Source: Typha latifolia (taxonomy: Eukaryota > Streptophyta > Magnoliopsida > Poales > Typhaceae). From it: a stretch of 64,000 nt of DNA. The notes beneath the pieces were generated by a model. It ran no database searches, had not been told where the DNA came from, and saw only the letters and a program-made list of their open reading frames with translations. The stretch covers positions 14,063,923 through 14,127,922 of the forward strand of contig CM034099.1 in the NCBI GenBank assembly GCA_019914945.1, written 5' to 3'. Below are positions 31,468 to 42,701 of this stretch, piece after piece. Position 1 is the stretch's first letter; the number at the start of each line of letters is the position of its first letter. Both the position numbers and the translations under genes were made by a program.

Positions 31468-32550
31468 ATCATCTCCTCAACGAAGATTGGAGTTTCAAGA
31501 AGGACCAGCGGTGGGACCTTATCGAACTAATACCCCACAGGTCCAGGTGCATCATGTGAGTGTCAATGATCTCCTCTTACCTATGCCTACACATCATCCC
31601 CCACTTCTGTTACAAAACCCAAGGCTGGCGGTGGCGGAACCCGAGAAGCGTGCTGCACTGGTGCGCTTCATTGATGAGGAGGATTGGCACTTTGAGGATG
31701 AGGTTAATCCCTTTGGAGATGGTGATGGACGTGCTCGAGAATTTAGAAAAGGGGATCAACTTTCACAAAGGTTTAGACCTAAATTAAGGATCTTTTATGA
31801 ACCCGACATGCTATTCGGAGGAGAATCGCACACTTGGATTTCCCAAAATTTCAAGATGGTGATCCAACGGATTGGGTGTTTCAAGTTGAACAATATTTTG
31901 ATTGTCAAGGTACAACAGAAGATGCAAAGGTCCAGATGGCAAGCTTTCACCTCTAAGGAACCGCATTGCATTGGTATAGATCGGTTATTCGTGGTGGAGG
32001 ATTACCGGATGAGATGATTTTTGTAGGAGGATTACACACAGATTTGGGACAACGACTTATGAAGATTTTGCTGCCACAATAATAAAAATGGTTCAGAGGA
32101 CGATCGTATTCGAGTACCAAGCTGAGTTTGGAAGAGTTAGTAGTTGTTGTGAACCACCTTAGCTCGATCCGAAATTAATGAGCACATTTATTTTAGGACT
32201 TCGGGATGAGATTCAAGGAGATGTTCGTGCTCTTTGTCCAATTACTCTTGAGGAGGCCTTTGAGAAGTCTGTGAGGATGGAGCAAAAATATAAGGCTCTT
32301 AAGATGGCAATGAAAACTAATTGGGGCAACCGAGAGAGGCGATTTGCGCCTAGAACACTGGCTGGAAATTCTACGAGTTCAAAAATAGCGGCTGCGAGTA
32401 CTAGACTACGACCACCTTTGAGACCTTCTTTCGATGTTAGAGGAGGCACAAGACCCCATGTTCAAACTCTCACACCTGCCTAGGTTGAGGAGCGAAGAGC
32501 GAAGGGCCTTCGCTTTCGATGTGATGAGCGTTTCACCCTCGATCATAGGT
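31468..32550 (+). pseudogene. C2 gag
   Basis: Starts inside gag (EFQEGPAVGPYRTNTPQVQV), continues RAALVRFIDEEDWHFEDEVN and, after frame changes, STFILGLRDEIQGDVRALCP, EEAFEKSVRMEQKYKALKMA. The zinc-knuckle region reads RCDERFTLDHRCS. Capsid precursor; the N-terminal ~90 residues seen at 42177 are missing here. Confidence 0.8.
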
Positions 32551-32570
32551 GTTCCAAACCGATTGGGAGT

Positions 32571-33170
32571 GTGATGCTCATCGATGGTCTCGAGGAGGAT
32601 GATGAGGTTGTTGATGATGGAGAGTTTCCAGAGGAGGTCAATGAGGAGGCCATTGATGAGGGCACGAAGGAAGATATCCAAGCTGAAATATCTATGCATG
32701 CATATTCGAGTACTTCCGCGCCTAGGATGTTACGGGTAGACAGACTCATTAGAAAGCATTGTGTGCACATCCTCATCAATTCTGGGAGTACACACAACTT
32801 TCTAGATGAGAGATTAGTGAGGAGATTTGGTTTGGACGCTGAACCGACCACGGGATTTGACGTTACTATTGGAGATGGCACGAAGCTTAAGGCAGAGAGC
32901 TTGTGTCGTTGGGTCGATATACGGGTGCAGGGACACGACATCATTGCGGACATTGTCCTTACTACCCAGTGGTTATAGAGCTTGGGACTCGTCACATTTG
33001 ATTTCCGGAGCATGTGGATAAAATTTATACAAGGGAACAAAGATGTGCGGCTTGATGGTGTACGGTCTTCACCGATTCGTACGATGCAGTCTATGGTGGG
33101 GCTGCCTTGTGCGTATGATTTGGCCTATCTTCTTCAGTTAGGACCAGCAGGAGAGAAGCCTCAAATGAGT
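32571..33170 (+). pseudogene. C2 aspartic protease and linker
   Basis: An acidic spacer (EEDDEVVDDGEFPEEVNEEA) precedes HILINSGSTHNFLDE: the catalytic Asp of DSG is Asn, so this protease is inactive even without its frame breaks. It continues to IGDGTKLKAESL, ADIVLTTQWL and after a TAG, VTFDFRSMWIKFIQGN. Confidence 0.8.
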
Positions 33171-33174
33171 TTAA

Positions 33175-33606
33175 GTACTACCATTCAATTGTCTAATTTA
33201 TTAGATAACTTTTCTGGACTGTTTGGGGAGCCAAAGGAGTTGCCACCGAGGAGAGAGGTGGACCATCGCATAGAGATTGTACCCGGCAAACGTGAGGCCA
33301 TATCGGTATCCACATGTGCAAAAGGAAGTTATCTCAAAGATGGTAGCTGAGATGTTGGAGCAAAGCCTCATACAACCAAGTTATAGCTCATATTCATCAC
33401 CCATGCTATAGGTGCTAGAAAAGGACGGAACATAGTATTTTTGTGTCGACTATCGGACACTAAACGCTATTACCGTCAAGGACCGGTATCCCATTTCGGC
33501 TATCGAGGAATTGTTGGACGAGCTTGAAAGGGCAACTATATTTAGCAAGCTTGACTTGAGGGTCAGGTATCATCAAATTAGAGTTCACCTAGCGGATGTG
33601 CACAAA
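33175..33606 (+). pseudogene. C2 reverse transcriptase, first half
   Basis: QLSNLLDNFSGLFGEPKELP, then the region equal to [17 protein letters not shown] and [20 protein letters not shown], ending HK at the A4 insertion. The frame resumes at 36782 (HK|IVSQTPNGH) in the same alignment register as C1 (HKTAFRTLNKHY). Confidence 0.8.
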
Positions 33607-36336
33607 TGTAATGCCTCTGCCTAGCATAGGCACGTGCATGCCCACGCGCCCACACGACACGCGCGGCACATGCGACAAGACGGGCGGTGCCCGTCACCCA
33701 CATATACACTCCTATGCACATATAATTATGGCATTATTAAATAATACCTGCTAACATATTCATACTCACATAATCCAACACCAAATGAATCATATTATCA
33801 ACCAAATAAATATGTTAACATATGAATATCCAAGTCTACAATAATATACACTAGGCCACTACCTAATCTGGTAGGACCCACACAAGCCCCAACAAACCAT
33901 CAAGATAAAACTAAACAACTGATACATGAGTACACTATAATCTGTCATGTACTATACAAATTATCGTCTATACAATAAAGTACAAATATCAAATCCTAGT
34001 ACAACTCAATTTTTATGCAAACTATTATCTATACTGTCTCGCATCTATAGCTCACCTCATCAACACTCTAAAATATCTTCTCAAGACATCTCAAGTTGCT
34101 ATCACGTACCACAGTATCCAGAGGGTTAGAAAAGAAATAGAGAGAGTCATGAGCAAAAGGCTCAGTGAATAGACCTTACCACGAATTAGGGATGCCAAAT
34201 AGAGAGTAAATCATGTACTGGATAATATGAACCAAAAAGCAGCATGATGCCATGTGTGAACATGTATATATGTATCCTCAATGACATATATATAAATAAA
34301 ATCAATTCTCATGAATGAGCATATTATATCCTCAATCAAAAATATATCTTATGATGAAATTATCACATAATATCACTGAATATAACAACATATCATGTAT
34401 AATAATCATGATCCAATGATACTAGTCACATCAATGATGATGCATGATGCATGCCAACCACTAGATAATCATATATGTCAGAGTCAGATATAATCCACAT
34501 ATTTCTCACTATCACAATCATCTGTCTCAACTTTGAATATCATCCACCATGTTGGACTACGGTATCTGGCCCCAAACTCGATACACATTATGTCACAAGC
34601 TCAGAGCGTATCTTGTCATACACTAAGAGTATCTCTGGAGATAAATCGTACCCTGCCATACGCTAAGGGTATCTTAGAAGAAAGTAATCATACCTTGCCA
34701 TACGCTAAAGGTATATCAATAATAGTTGTATCCTATCATACTCTAAGAGTACAACCATCAGCCATCACCATATTGTATTATACGCTAAGAGTATGTCTAG
34801 TACCAGTCTAGACCAGATACTGTTCCAGCCATCACATCACATCACATCACATCACATATACGTACTTTTATGATTTTCTATACATGATAAATCATATGCA
34901 TATATCTAGTACTGCAATAGATCATACAACTCAGGAATTTAGGTGGTAAGAAGCTAAGAGAAAAAATGATGTAATGCAAACTCCAACCATGTATCTAACA
35001 TATGCATACTCCTGCTAGCCTATCACATACACACTCATGATAGAGATCATCCCGACATAAAACTATAATAGTATAATCATCTTTAATCATCTTTATATAT
35101 CATTAATGTACTCATATCCCAGATCAGCCTAATCAAATGCATGATAAAATATGCTTGACTGAAATCATCTCTATATAAAGTCATATAATCATGCTGGAGG
35201 CCAAAATATGCATGTACATAATATATAATATATCATAATTTGAGAAAAGCGTCTAGAAGATGAGACTACTCACCTCTGATTAGAAAACCCAACACACATA
35301 GCCCTCACGTCCATCAATCACCCATCACACATCACTAGCAAGGTCCATAGGGTCTCAAATAATGGGGTTCAGAGTTTGAAAATGTTCAAGTAATATTAGT
35401 TAGTTGCTTATCCAATTATAATTAGTTCAAGCATAATATAAATGTTTATTAGGTTTAAAATCACTTCTTTTATTTTGTACATAACGAGATTCACATTATA
35501 AGTACGATTCAAATACTATAACATAGTATTATAAAATAAAAGCTAAACAATTATAAATAAGATATATGTATAGACAAGATCTATTTTATAATAAATGTTA
35601 TGATTCTTACTCTATCTTAATTAATCGAAAGTTATATAGTATTTACTTAATTATGCAAAATAATAAATAAATACATAAATTAATTAATAAGACTAGTATC
35701 TTATTGTACACATGATAGTATATAATAAATTGCTAAAATTACTTAAAATGCATATATTATGAATATCATTACATAAATCTAATAATTATAATTTACAAAA
35801 CTATCTTTTAATCTAATAGAAATATAAATACTTAATTAAATAAATATAAGTATTACCTATATTTATGCATAATAGTTTATAACCTAGTTAATCATTAATT
35901 ATACTAATTATAATTAATAATCATCATGTTGAAGAATATACATTATTATTAAAATAATTAATGTCTAAATAAGTTATCTACATTAATTAAGAAAGCAATA
36001 CCTGACTAAATAATTAAACAAAATTAAAACAAATAAATAAATAAACAATGCCACCAATGCTCTACTAAAGTGCTAGGCCGAGCCCAGCAATCTGCAGTAA
36101 GTGGAGGAGGAGAGTTGAGGGAAAAGAAAGGAGAAAGGAAGAAGAAATAAGAAATAAGAAGAAAGAAGAAGGAAGAAGAAGAAGAAGAAGAGAAGAGGAA
36201 GAGAAGAAAGAAAGAGGGTGAGGGAGGGGGTTTACGGACCCGGGCCGGCGGGGAGGGCATTGGCCACTAGTGGCCATCTAGCGGCCGGCCTCTCGCCGAT
36301 GGCTCGGCTCCGGCGATCTTGAGCCCGAGGCAAGAA

Positions 36337-36401
<65 letters not shown>

Positions 36402-36776
36402 GAGAGAGAGAAGAAGGAAGAGGAAGAAGGAGAAGGCTCATCTGCGGTAGCACGACGATAGCAGTGGCGTGTCGGTAGTGGGACAGAGAGAAAGAGAAAA
36501 AGAGAGAGAGAGAGAGATAGAGAGAGTTTGAGGGAAGGAGGAGAGAGAGAGATAGAGGAGAAGAAAAAGATAGAGAGAGGCGGTGGGGGTTGCCAGTGGC
36601 TGCGGTAGCACTAGGGCCCGCTGCGGCCAGCTAGCCATAGCCGATTGGCTGCGATGACGCTAGGGGGTGCGTTGCACCCCCAAGCCGCACCCCATTGCAT
36701 GGGCACAAGGCTAGCCACACACGTTGTGCCACAACACGATTGAAATTTTTTTTTTTTTTTTTTTTAAGTTCTTACA
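33607..36776 (-). mobile_element. Solo LTR, family A (copy A4)
   Basis: On the minus strand starts TGTAAGAACTTAAAAAAA and ends …GGCAGAGGCATTACA, flanked by perfect ACAAA duplications (33602-33606, 36777-36781). It carries the GA tract (36340-36389), a hairpin (36069-36090) and a block of GTATACTCTTAGCG-like repeats (34600-34800). The donor-like site is GATGAGC here instead of GGTGAGC. No internal coding DNA; removal rejoins the C2 reverse transcriptase. Confidence 0.88.
34600..34800 (-). repeat. Short tandem repeats in LTR A4
   Basis: CATACGCTAAGGGTAT-type units, about five in a row at 40-50 bp spacing; the same block is at 57155-57345 in A6 and, shorter, in A1, A3 and A5. Confidence 0.7.
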
Positions 36777-36781
36777 ACAAA

Positions 36782-37660
36782 ATTGTATCTCAGACTCCGA
36801 ACGGGCATTAGGTGTTCCGGGTGATGCCTTTTGGTCTCACTAATGCTCCAGCTACCTTTTAATCTTATGAATGATATATCAGCCTCTCTTGCGAAGATAT
36901 GTCTTAGTATTTTTTGACGACATTTTGGTGTATAGTAGGACTGAATTGGAGCATTGGTGGCATTTGGAGGATGTGCTAAATTTGTTGAAGCAGAATCAAT
37001 TGAAGATCAAGAAGTCAAAGTGCCTATGGGGAGTACCTCAAGTGGAGTATTTAGGCCACATCATTTCAGCGGATGGTGTAGCGGCGGATCCTCAAAAGAT
37101 TGCATGCATGACCACTTTGCCTATTCCTACTACTAGCAGTGGATTGAGAGGATTTTTGGGGCTGACCGGATATTATCGCCGATTCATCACCGGATATGGC
37201 AAGAACGCTGCTCCTCTTACTTCTTTGTTGAATAAGGAATATTTTAGATGGACGGATGAAGCCACTTCAGCCTTTGAAAAATTAAAAATAACAATAACGA
37301 TGGCGCCCGTTCTAGCGCTACTAGACTTCACCAAAGAGTTCATTGTGAAATGTGATGAGTCGGGTGTTAGCATAGGAGCTGTATCAATGCAAAGAAGACA
37401 TCCCATTGCCTTTCTTAGCAAGGCTTTATTACAAAAATCTCAGAAATTATCGATTTATGAGAGAGAGATGTTGACAATTTTGCATACGGTGACAAAGTGA
37501 AGGCCTTATTTGATTGGTAGAAGATTCATTATACAAACCTATCAAAGAAGTCTTTCATACTTTATGGGACAGCATATACACACTTCGACATAGCAGAGAT
37601 GGGTCACAAAATTATTAGGGTATGATTATTAAGTACAATACAAGAAGGGAACAAAAAATA
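36782..37660 (+). pseudogene. C2 reverse transcriptase (second half) and RNase H
   Basis: The catalytic box [16 protein letters not shown] (about 36911) is intact here, unlike in C1. It continues LKQNQLKIKKSKCLWGVPQV, IISADGVAADPQKIACMT, GLRGFLGLTGYYRRFITGYG; RNase H reads FIVKCDESGVSIGAVSMQRR (first catalytic Asp present), LSIYEREMLTILHTVTK and a stop at 37498-37500, with the rest in frame beyond it. Confidence 0.85.
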
Positions 37661-38120
37661 GAGCGACAGATGCACTATCACGCCAAACCGATAACGCCGA
37701 GCTTGCAGCCTATTCTTCTCCTACCTTTCTTTTCCTTGACGAGCTGAGGTATGCATGTACATCTGACCCAGATGTTTTGAGATTGTTGCAGGAGGTGTTT
37801 GATGATCTGGAGCGCCATCCAGAGTTGGAGAATCGAGGCAGTTCGCTGTTGGACCGCGGATGCATTCCAGTGCCCACAAATGATGGATTGCGGCATAATT
37901 TGTTGGAGCACTTCCACCAAACTCCAGAGGCTGGTCATGAGGGTGTCTTGAGAACTTATAGGAGGATATCTTAGAGTTGCATGTGGCCATGATTGAGGCG
38001 GGATGTGAAGAGTTTTGTCCATGCTTGCGAAGTCTGTCAAAGGGCTAAAGCAATCACATTGAAACTGGTCGGATTACTTCAGCCTTTACCTATACCGGAC
38101 CATGTTTGGAAAGACATTTC
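37661..38120 (+). pseudogene. C2 integrase N-terminal part
   Basis: ATDALSRQTDNAEL, LDELRYACTSDPDVLRLLQE, then the zinc-finger part: EHFHQTPEAGHEGVLRTYRR gives the two His, and HACEVCQRAK the two Cys. It is cut after VWKDIS by copia element E1. Confidence 0.8.
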
Positions 38121-39204
38121 TGAAAAAACCTCTAGACACACGTATGTATCTAAATTCTAGGCAATGATATAACTCATTCGCTTAAGTAAAAGTCCAAAGA
38201 AATATTAAAAATGAAAGCAGAGATGAACGCCAAAATTTTAATGTGGAAAAACCCAAACGGGAAAAAACCACGGATCCAAACTCGGATCAAAACCAATCAC
38301 TAGAATAGTAGCAGTTACAAATTTGACTCACAAGACAAACCGTCAATCCTCACGACTTTGTTTTTCTCAGTCTTGCTCACTAGAACCCACGATTCATTGC
38401 TTTTCGTGATTGATATCCAACCTCAGTAGCCCTCGAGATTGATCTTTCGTCTAGATAACCGTTAAGACGAAAGATTAAGCTTTTTAGAAGAGTAGGACCT
38501 TGTTAGTTGAAGAACCGATGTAGCCTCATGAAGTCTTCTTTAAAATTGCTTCTTCCACAACCCTAGAGTCAGGGCATCACTATACTTATATAAGATCTCT
38601 AAGATAGAGCCAAATCCAAGTCTTATCCGAACTCACGAAAGTCCAAAAATTACAAAATTTGTAAGTGCGTTCGAACGCGGCCCGGGTGCATTCGAACGCG
38701 TCCCGGGTGCATTCGAACGCGGCCCGGGTGCATTCGAACGACCTGACTTGATTTCAGGTGCGTTCGAATAGGCCCAAGTGCATTCGAATGCAACAGCCTA
38801 ATTTTCACAGGTTGCATTCGAACGTGCTTGTGAACGCTGCTCTGTATTTGTGTGAACGCATGTACCCGCGTTCGAACGCGCTTGTGAACGTTGCTCTCTA
38901 TCTGTGTGAACGCGTGAGCCCGCGTTCGAATGCGCTTGTGAATGCTGCTCTTTATCTGTTTGAACGCATGTACTCGCGTTCGAACGCACTTGTGAACGCT
39001 ATTCTCTGTCTGTGTGAACGCGTGAGTTCGCGTTCGAACGCGCTGTGAACGCAGTTTGAACACGATGTGAACTCATAAACTTTTCTCCAATAATATTGCA
39101 ATTTTTCAAAACAGATACTTTCTAGACTTGTATAAAAGCTCATATACATGTATAAATATACTTATAATATTTTGTACACAATTGCCAATAATAAAAACCT
39201 AACA
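38121..39204 (-). repeat. Family E copia LTR (3' LTR of E1)
   Basis: 1084 bp, TG…CA ends. Same organisation as E2 (45803-46869): 5' block, CpG-rich repeat array, TATA box (38586-38594, CTTATATAAG), then a leader with ATCTTTCGTCTTAA. Confidence 0.85.
38660..39060 (-). repeat. CpG-rich GCGTTCGAACGC array in E1 LTR
   Basis: About eight variants of GCGTTCGAACGC separated by TGTGAACGCTGCTCT-type spacers, unit close to 54-60 bp in the middle part. Because 54 is a multiple of three, several frames stay open and encode repeats such as CVHTDREQRSQARSN; these are not genes. Confidence 0.85.
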
Positions 39205-39217
39205 ATCTCCCCCTTTG
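39205..39217 (-). other. Polypurine tract of E1
   Basis: Minus strand CAAAGGGGGAGAT directly before TGTTAGG; AAAGGGGGAGATTGT is the standard copia purine tract and LTR junction. Confidence 0.8.
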
Positions 39218-39218
39218 A

Positions 39219-39618
39219 CAATTTGTGACAAAACATCTATATTACAAGATATTACAAAGAATCCAAAATGAGTATTCAACAAGTCTAGAAGATTTAGCAC
39301 TTCAATCCCTGCAAACAAAAATATACCAATCCAAGATCAAGTGAAAATAACTAGAAGTGAAAAACAATTCAAACACAAGTTCACAAGTTCTCAAGCAAAC
39401 ACAAGTTCACAGGTTCTTCAAGCAAACAAAAGTTATTAGCTAGTAAACTCCCCCTACCAGTAAACTAGTAAACTCACCCTACATCTGTAAACTCCTAAAC
39501 TCACTCCCAACATCTAACTCTCCCATTTTTTGACACAAATTTTCAAAGACTAAGAACTAGGAGGAAATTGACGATGAAGAATCGACAACACGGAGTCGAG
39601 CACAGTCCCTTGACGAGC
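39219..39618 (-). other. Non-coding stretch between env-like region and purine tract
   Basis: AT-rich; tandem-like phrases CACAAGTTCACAAG and TAGTAAACTCCCCCTA. Normal position for the 3' untranslated part of SIRE-like elements. Confidence 0.5.
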
Positions 39619-40594
39619 TTACTCAGCTCGTAAATTATTCATGGCCAAATGTAAGTCCTGCACCTGAGTGCTAAGCTGATCAAACTGTGGTAACTCCCCC
39701 TCAGGGTGATATGAATCATCGTTAGAACTGTCAGCAGAACTATTATGGTGTGATGGATGTCCAGCGACAGAAGAGGAGGACGGCTTGAAAAGAGACAGCT
39801 GATCATGAGCTTGACTCTGCTTAATTGTTATTCGATCCAATGGTTTTTGAGGCATCCACTCACACCCCACTCTGAGTGCACAATTTGGTAATGAAAATAC
39901 CAAACGGCAACCCTTCATGAGGCGCTTCTTTCTGTGCAGCTGTCAAAATAGAATCGTATATTATAGCAACCAAATCAATAGAAATCCCTGACAGCATCCC
40001 ATGAAGGAGGAAGGCCCGATCCTAACTAATACTTGAATGTCGAGTCTTGGGAGTGACGTTGTAAAGACAAAAAAGGTGTAGCATGCGAGCCAATAAAGTC
40101 AGTTTCGCATGTGGCATCATGTTACCTTTTCAACATTCCCCTTGTATTAACACATTACTAGCGTATTCTTGAACATCAGGAAGCGGATTAGAAGATGGAT
40201 ACCGGAACTCGCCATCAGGAAGTTGGAGTTCAGCACGAATGACCTTAGAGTCCAACTATACCGAAACCCCACGAACATTGGACCGTATACAACGTTCCAA
40301 AATAATGGTATTGCTAAAAAATTCCCTGACAACCTCCACATATGCTGTCCCGTCCATCCGACACACTAACAACCATCCTTGCTCAGTAAATATATATTCT
40401 ATCCCCAAGGCGCAAAAATCAGAAATGACAACTGGCCTTTCACAGATAATAGGTCGAGTGCTAAAATTATGTTTATATCTCCCTGCAGCAGTAGATGTAG
40501 AAAACTTGGGAGCCGAAGATGGTGAGGAAGGCGGCCTTGGTTTATTGGAAACTGCAGCTTTTTTAGGCATTCTAGAGAGAGAAGTAAGTCGCAA
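39619..40594 (-). pseudogene. Env-like / putative plant transposon protein of E1
   Basis: Frame from Met 40594: MPKKAAVSNKPRPPSSPSSA, ALGIEYIFTEQGWLLVCRMD, AYVEVVREFFSN; then, with stops, VIRAELQLPDGEFRYPSS, HAKLTLLARMLHLFCLYNV, GISIDLVAIIYDSI and APHEGLPFGIFITKLC; the end (39918-39619) is Ser-rich with QFDQLSTQVQDLHLAMNNLR. This matches, from memory, the 'putative plant transposon protein' domain found after pol in SIRE-type copia elements and their derivatives. Its function is unknown; it is usually described as env-like because of its position. Two or more stops make it a pseudogene. Confidence 0.65.
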
Positions 40595-41072
40595 GATTCA
40601 ACACATGCCCAAAGCATACAAAAAGCAAGAAGAACTCCAAAAATTTCAAGAAACCATGAAAGCCCTAAGTGAAATCCATCTTCCACTAGAAAAAGCTAAG
40701 TTGTCACGTTCAATTGCTCAAGAAACATCAAGATATTAACTCTAACGTGATCAAAACTCGAAAACACATGAAATCAACCAAGATCAAGAGGCTAAATTAA
40801 ATAAAAAAATAAGAAATTTGATGGACGATCATACCTTGCAAAAAGTGAAGAAAAACTTAAAGTTTCGGCCGAAAGACTCTAGATCCGGAGAACTACCCTT
40901 TAAAAGAGTTTGAAGTGAAAAATTTGATGAAAATGATGAAGATCTTGAAGATTTGGAAGAGAAGAAATGAAGGGTTTCTAGGGTTTGGAAGATGGAAGAT
41001 GAAAACCCTTGGGTTCGGACGCAATATTTAAAGAACCCCCGAGTGTGTTCGAACTCGATTGAACTTCGGTTC
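40595..41072 (-). other. Leader upstream of the env-like region
   Basis: Minus strand includes GAGTTCGAACACACTCGG and AACCCTAGAAACCCTTCAT; the same leader occurs on the plus strand at 62761-63180. It contains two words of the GCGTTCGAACGC type. Overlapping short frames are not genes. Confidence 0.55.
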
Positions 41073-41427
41073 GACCTACAATCCACAAACGGATGGCCAA
41101 ACCGAGGTGGTCAATTGAGGCATTGAGTAGTACTTGAGATACTTTATTGGAGAGATGCCGAGACGATGGTTGGAGTTCTTATCGTGGGCAGAGTTGTCCT
41201 ACAACACCGCCTATCATAGCAACATCAACATGACTCCATTTGAGGTGGTGTATGGATGCATGGCTTCGACGTTACACGCTTATGATCCAGTGGCATTTGT
41301 AGATCGGATGGAGGTGAACATAGCGTTGATGGATAGAGACGCCATATTAAGGAGGTTGCGTGCTCATCTTAAACTTGCTCAAAACCGCATGTAGTAAGTT
41401 TATGATCGTAGCCACAGGGAGCAAGAG
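41073..41427 (+). pseudogene. C2 integrase, end of the core
   Basis: NPQTDGQTEVVN (catalytic Glu) followed by a TGA, then EMPRRWLEFLSWAELSYNTA, NMTPFEVVYGCMASTLHAYD, RLRAHLKLAQNRM and stops. Roughly 80 residues of the core between VWKDIS (38120) and this point are lost. Confidence 0.85.
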
Positions 41428-41430
41428 GGG

Positions 41431-42140
41431 TCGCGTTCAAACGCCCTTGCAAATGCCTGCATCAAGTTCGTAAATACAGAGAATGCATATTGTGCGTTCA
41501 AACGCGGTCGGACGAGTTCGAACGCGATCGGGCGCGTTCGAACGCGATCAGCGGGAATCTTCTAGAATTAGGGTTACATATTGTTTTAGGGCTTGTTGGC
41601 TAGCCTCTATATATATGTAGATGGTAGCTAAATTCATTATGCTATTGGAATATTAATTTCTTGCCTCTCTATCATCTATCTACCCTAATCTCTCTCCTCT
41701 CTCTTCACCATCCTTCCACCTCTACCGTTGGCAAGGTTTCTCCTAACTTTTAATCTCCTTCAACTATCGAGTCACCTATCTTCTTTAGGATCTCGACCAC
41801 TTCGTTCCTTTCATCTATATTCCTTAATCACATCCACCATCCACCTTCTTCTCCATACTGATCTATTACCCTAACATCCATTCCACCCGTCACCACCACC
41901 ATCACCCACGTTATTCCATGTTTTTCGTCCCTATTGCAGTCCGAATCTATAAAGGGCATAAATATAAAAGTTGTAACTCAGGAAGTTATGAATCAAATCC
42001 ACTTAGTTTCGTAATTTTCTGACTATCGAAGAATATTTGACAAATGTTTCCCCACGGTTGCACGGACTGCTTTCTGTAATAAATTCTGATTTTAAGGGAA
42101 TTGTTCCGTAGCCTATCTTTTAGTGGCGTAGAACTTATCA
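41431..42140 (+). repeat. Family C LTR (C3), 5'-truncated
   Basis: Starts inside the LTR at GGTCGCGTTCAAACGCCC, joined directly to C2 pol, and ends TAGAACTTATCA. Contains GCGTTCGAACGC words at 41510-41560 and a TATA box (41608-41614). It is followed by a primer site and gag, so it acts as a 5' LTR for the sequence to its right. Confidence 0.85.
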
Positions 42141-42141
42141 G

Positions 42142-42157
42142 TGGTATCAGAGTAGGC
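42142..42157 (+). other. Primer-binding site (initiator-Met tRNA)
   Basis: TGGTATCAGAGTAGGC, one base after the LTR end; an intact plant retrotransposon primer site. Confidence 0.85.
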
Positions 42158-42176
42158 AAAGCTCGGACCTCCATTA

Positions 42177-42467
42177 ATGGTTAAAACAAGGAAGATGACA
42201 TCAACAAGGAGACCTATGGAGAGCACACCAATAAGGGAAGACTCAATCCACGATAACCATAACCGTGAGGCCGATTTCTTTGGAACGACCATGGCAGGAC
42301 CGAGTCAACCAACATCCATGGGTGCGAACATGGATGAACTTAGGGGCATGTTCCATACATTGATGCATAGAGTTGACTCAATTCAAAAGGATCAGAATGA
42401 TTTCAAGGAATATATCATGAACCGATTTGATTCGTCATCTCCTCGACGACGATTAGAGTTTCAAAAT
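42177..42467 (+). pseudogene. C3 gag N-terminus
   Basis: MVKTRKMTSTRRPMESTPIR, then HNREADFFGTTMAGPSQPTS, MDELRGMFHTLMHRVDSIQK and DSSSPRRRLEFQ, an uninterrupted copy of the gag start that is missing in C2 and broken in C1. It stops matching after LEFQ, exactly where C2 gag begins. Confidence 0.8.
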
Positions 42468-42701
42468 AATAGCACCAATATTGTGAAACAAAACCCTCAC
42501 ATTATAGTTAGATAGAAGTTCCATTCTTATGAATATAATGAAGATAAGTTCCTAAATGCACACATTAGAAGAAGAAGAAGAAGCACCTTAATCTATTCTT
42601 ACAACGTCTAGTCAATCAACTTCATGTAAAAAGTATTGATTTCTTTGTTTGCTCTCTATCTGCGGCATTTAATGCAATACTCGAGTACGAGAATGGCAAA
42701 G

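Larger units (their letters stand above)
38121..41072 (-). mobile_element. 3' half of a SIRE-like copia element (E1)
   Basis: On the minus strand: leader (41072-40595), env-like region (40594-39619), non-coding stretch, purine tract (39217-39205) and the 3' LTR (39204-38121, TGTTAGGTTTTT … GGTTTTTTCA). The gag-pol part and 5' LTR are missing. Inserted in the C2 integrase; because the 5' end is truncated and part of C2 is deleted, no target duplication is visible. Confidence 0.75.
30862..41430 (+). mobile_element. Ty3/gypsy retrotransposon C2, twice interrupted, dead
   Basis: Same family as C1. Begins TGATACATTTAGTTAGGATC. Gag, protease and the first half of reverse transcriptase occupy 31468-33606; after solo LTR A4 the rest of reverse transcriptase, RNase H and integrase N-terminus follow (36782-38120); after copia element E1, the end of integrase (41073-41427). 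It then jumps into the middle of an LTR at 41431. Large deletions: LTR end to gag start, the integrase core around the E1 insertion, and everything from after integrase to the LTR interior. Confidence 0.85.

Noticed and set aside
36739..36765. Run of T that could be a poly(A) tail of a retroposon
   Set aside because: It lies at the start of LTR A4 where A1 and A7 also have a poly(A) run, so it is part of the LTR.
38650..39149. Repeat-protein-like frames on both strands
   Set aside because: Same array in the E1 LTR.
40147..40739. Plus-strand frames of 66 and 166 aa
   Set aside because: They lie opposite the env-like coding remnant, which has the recognisable protein.
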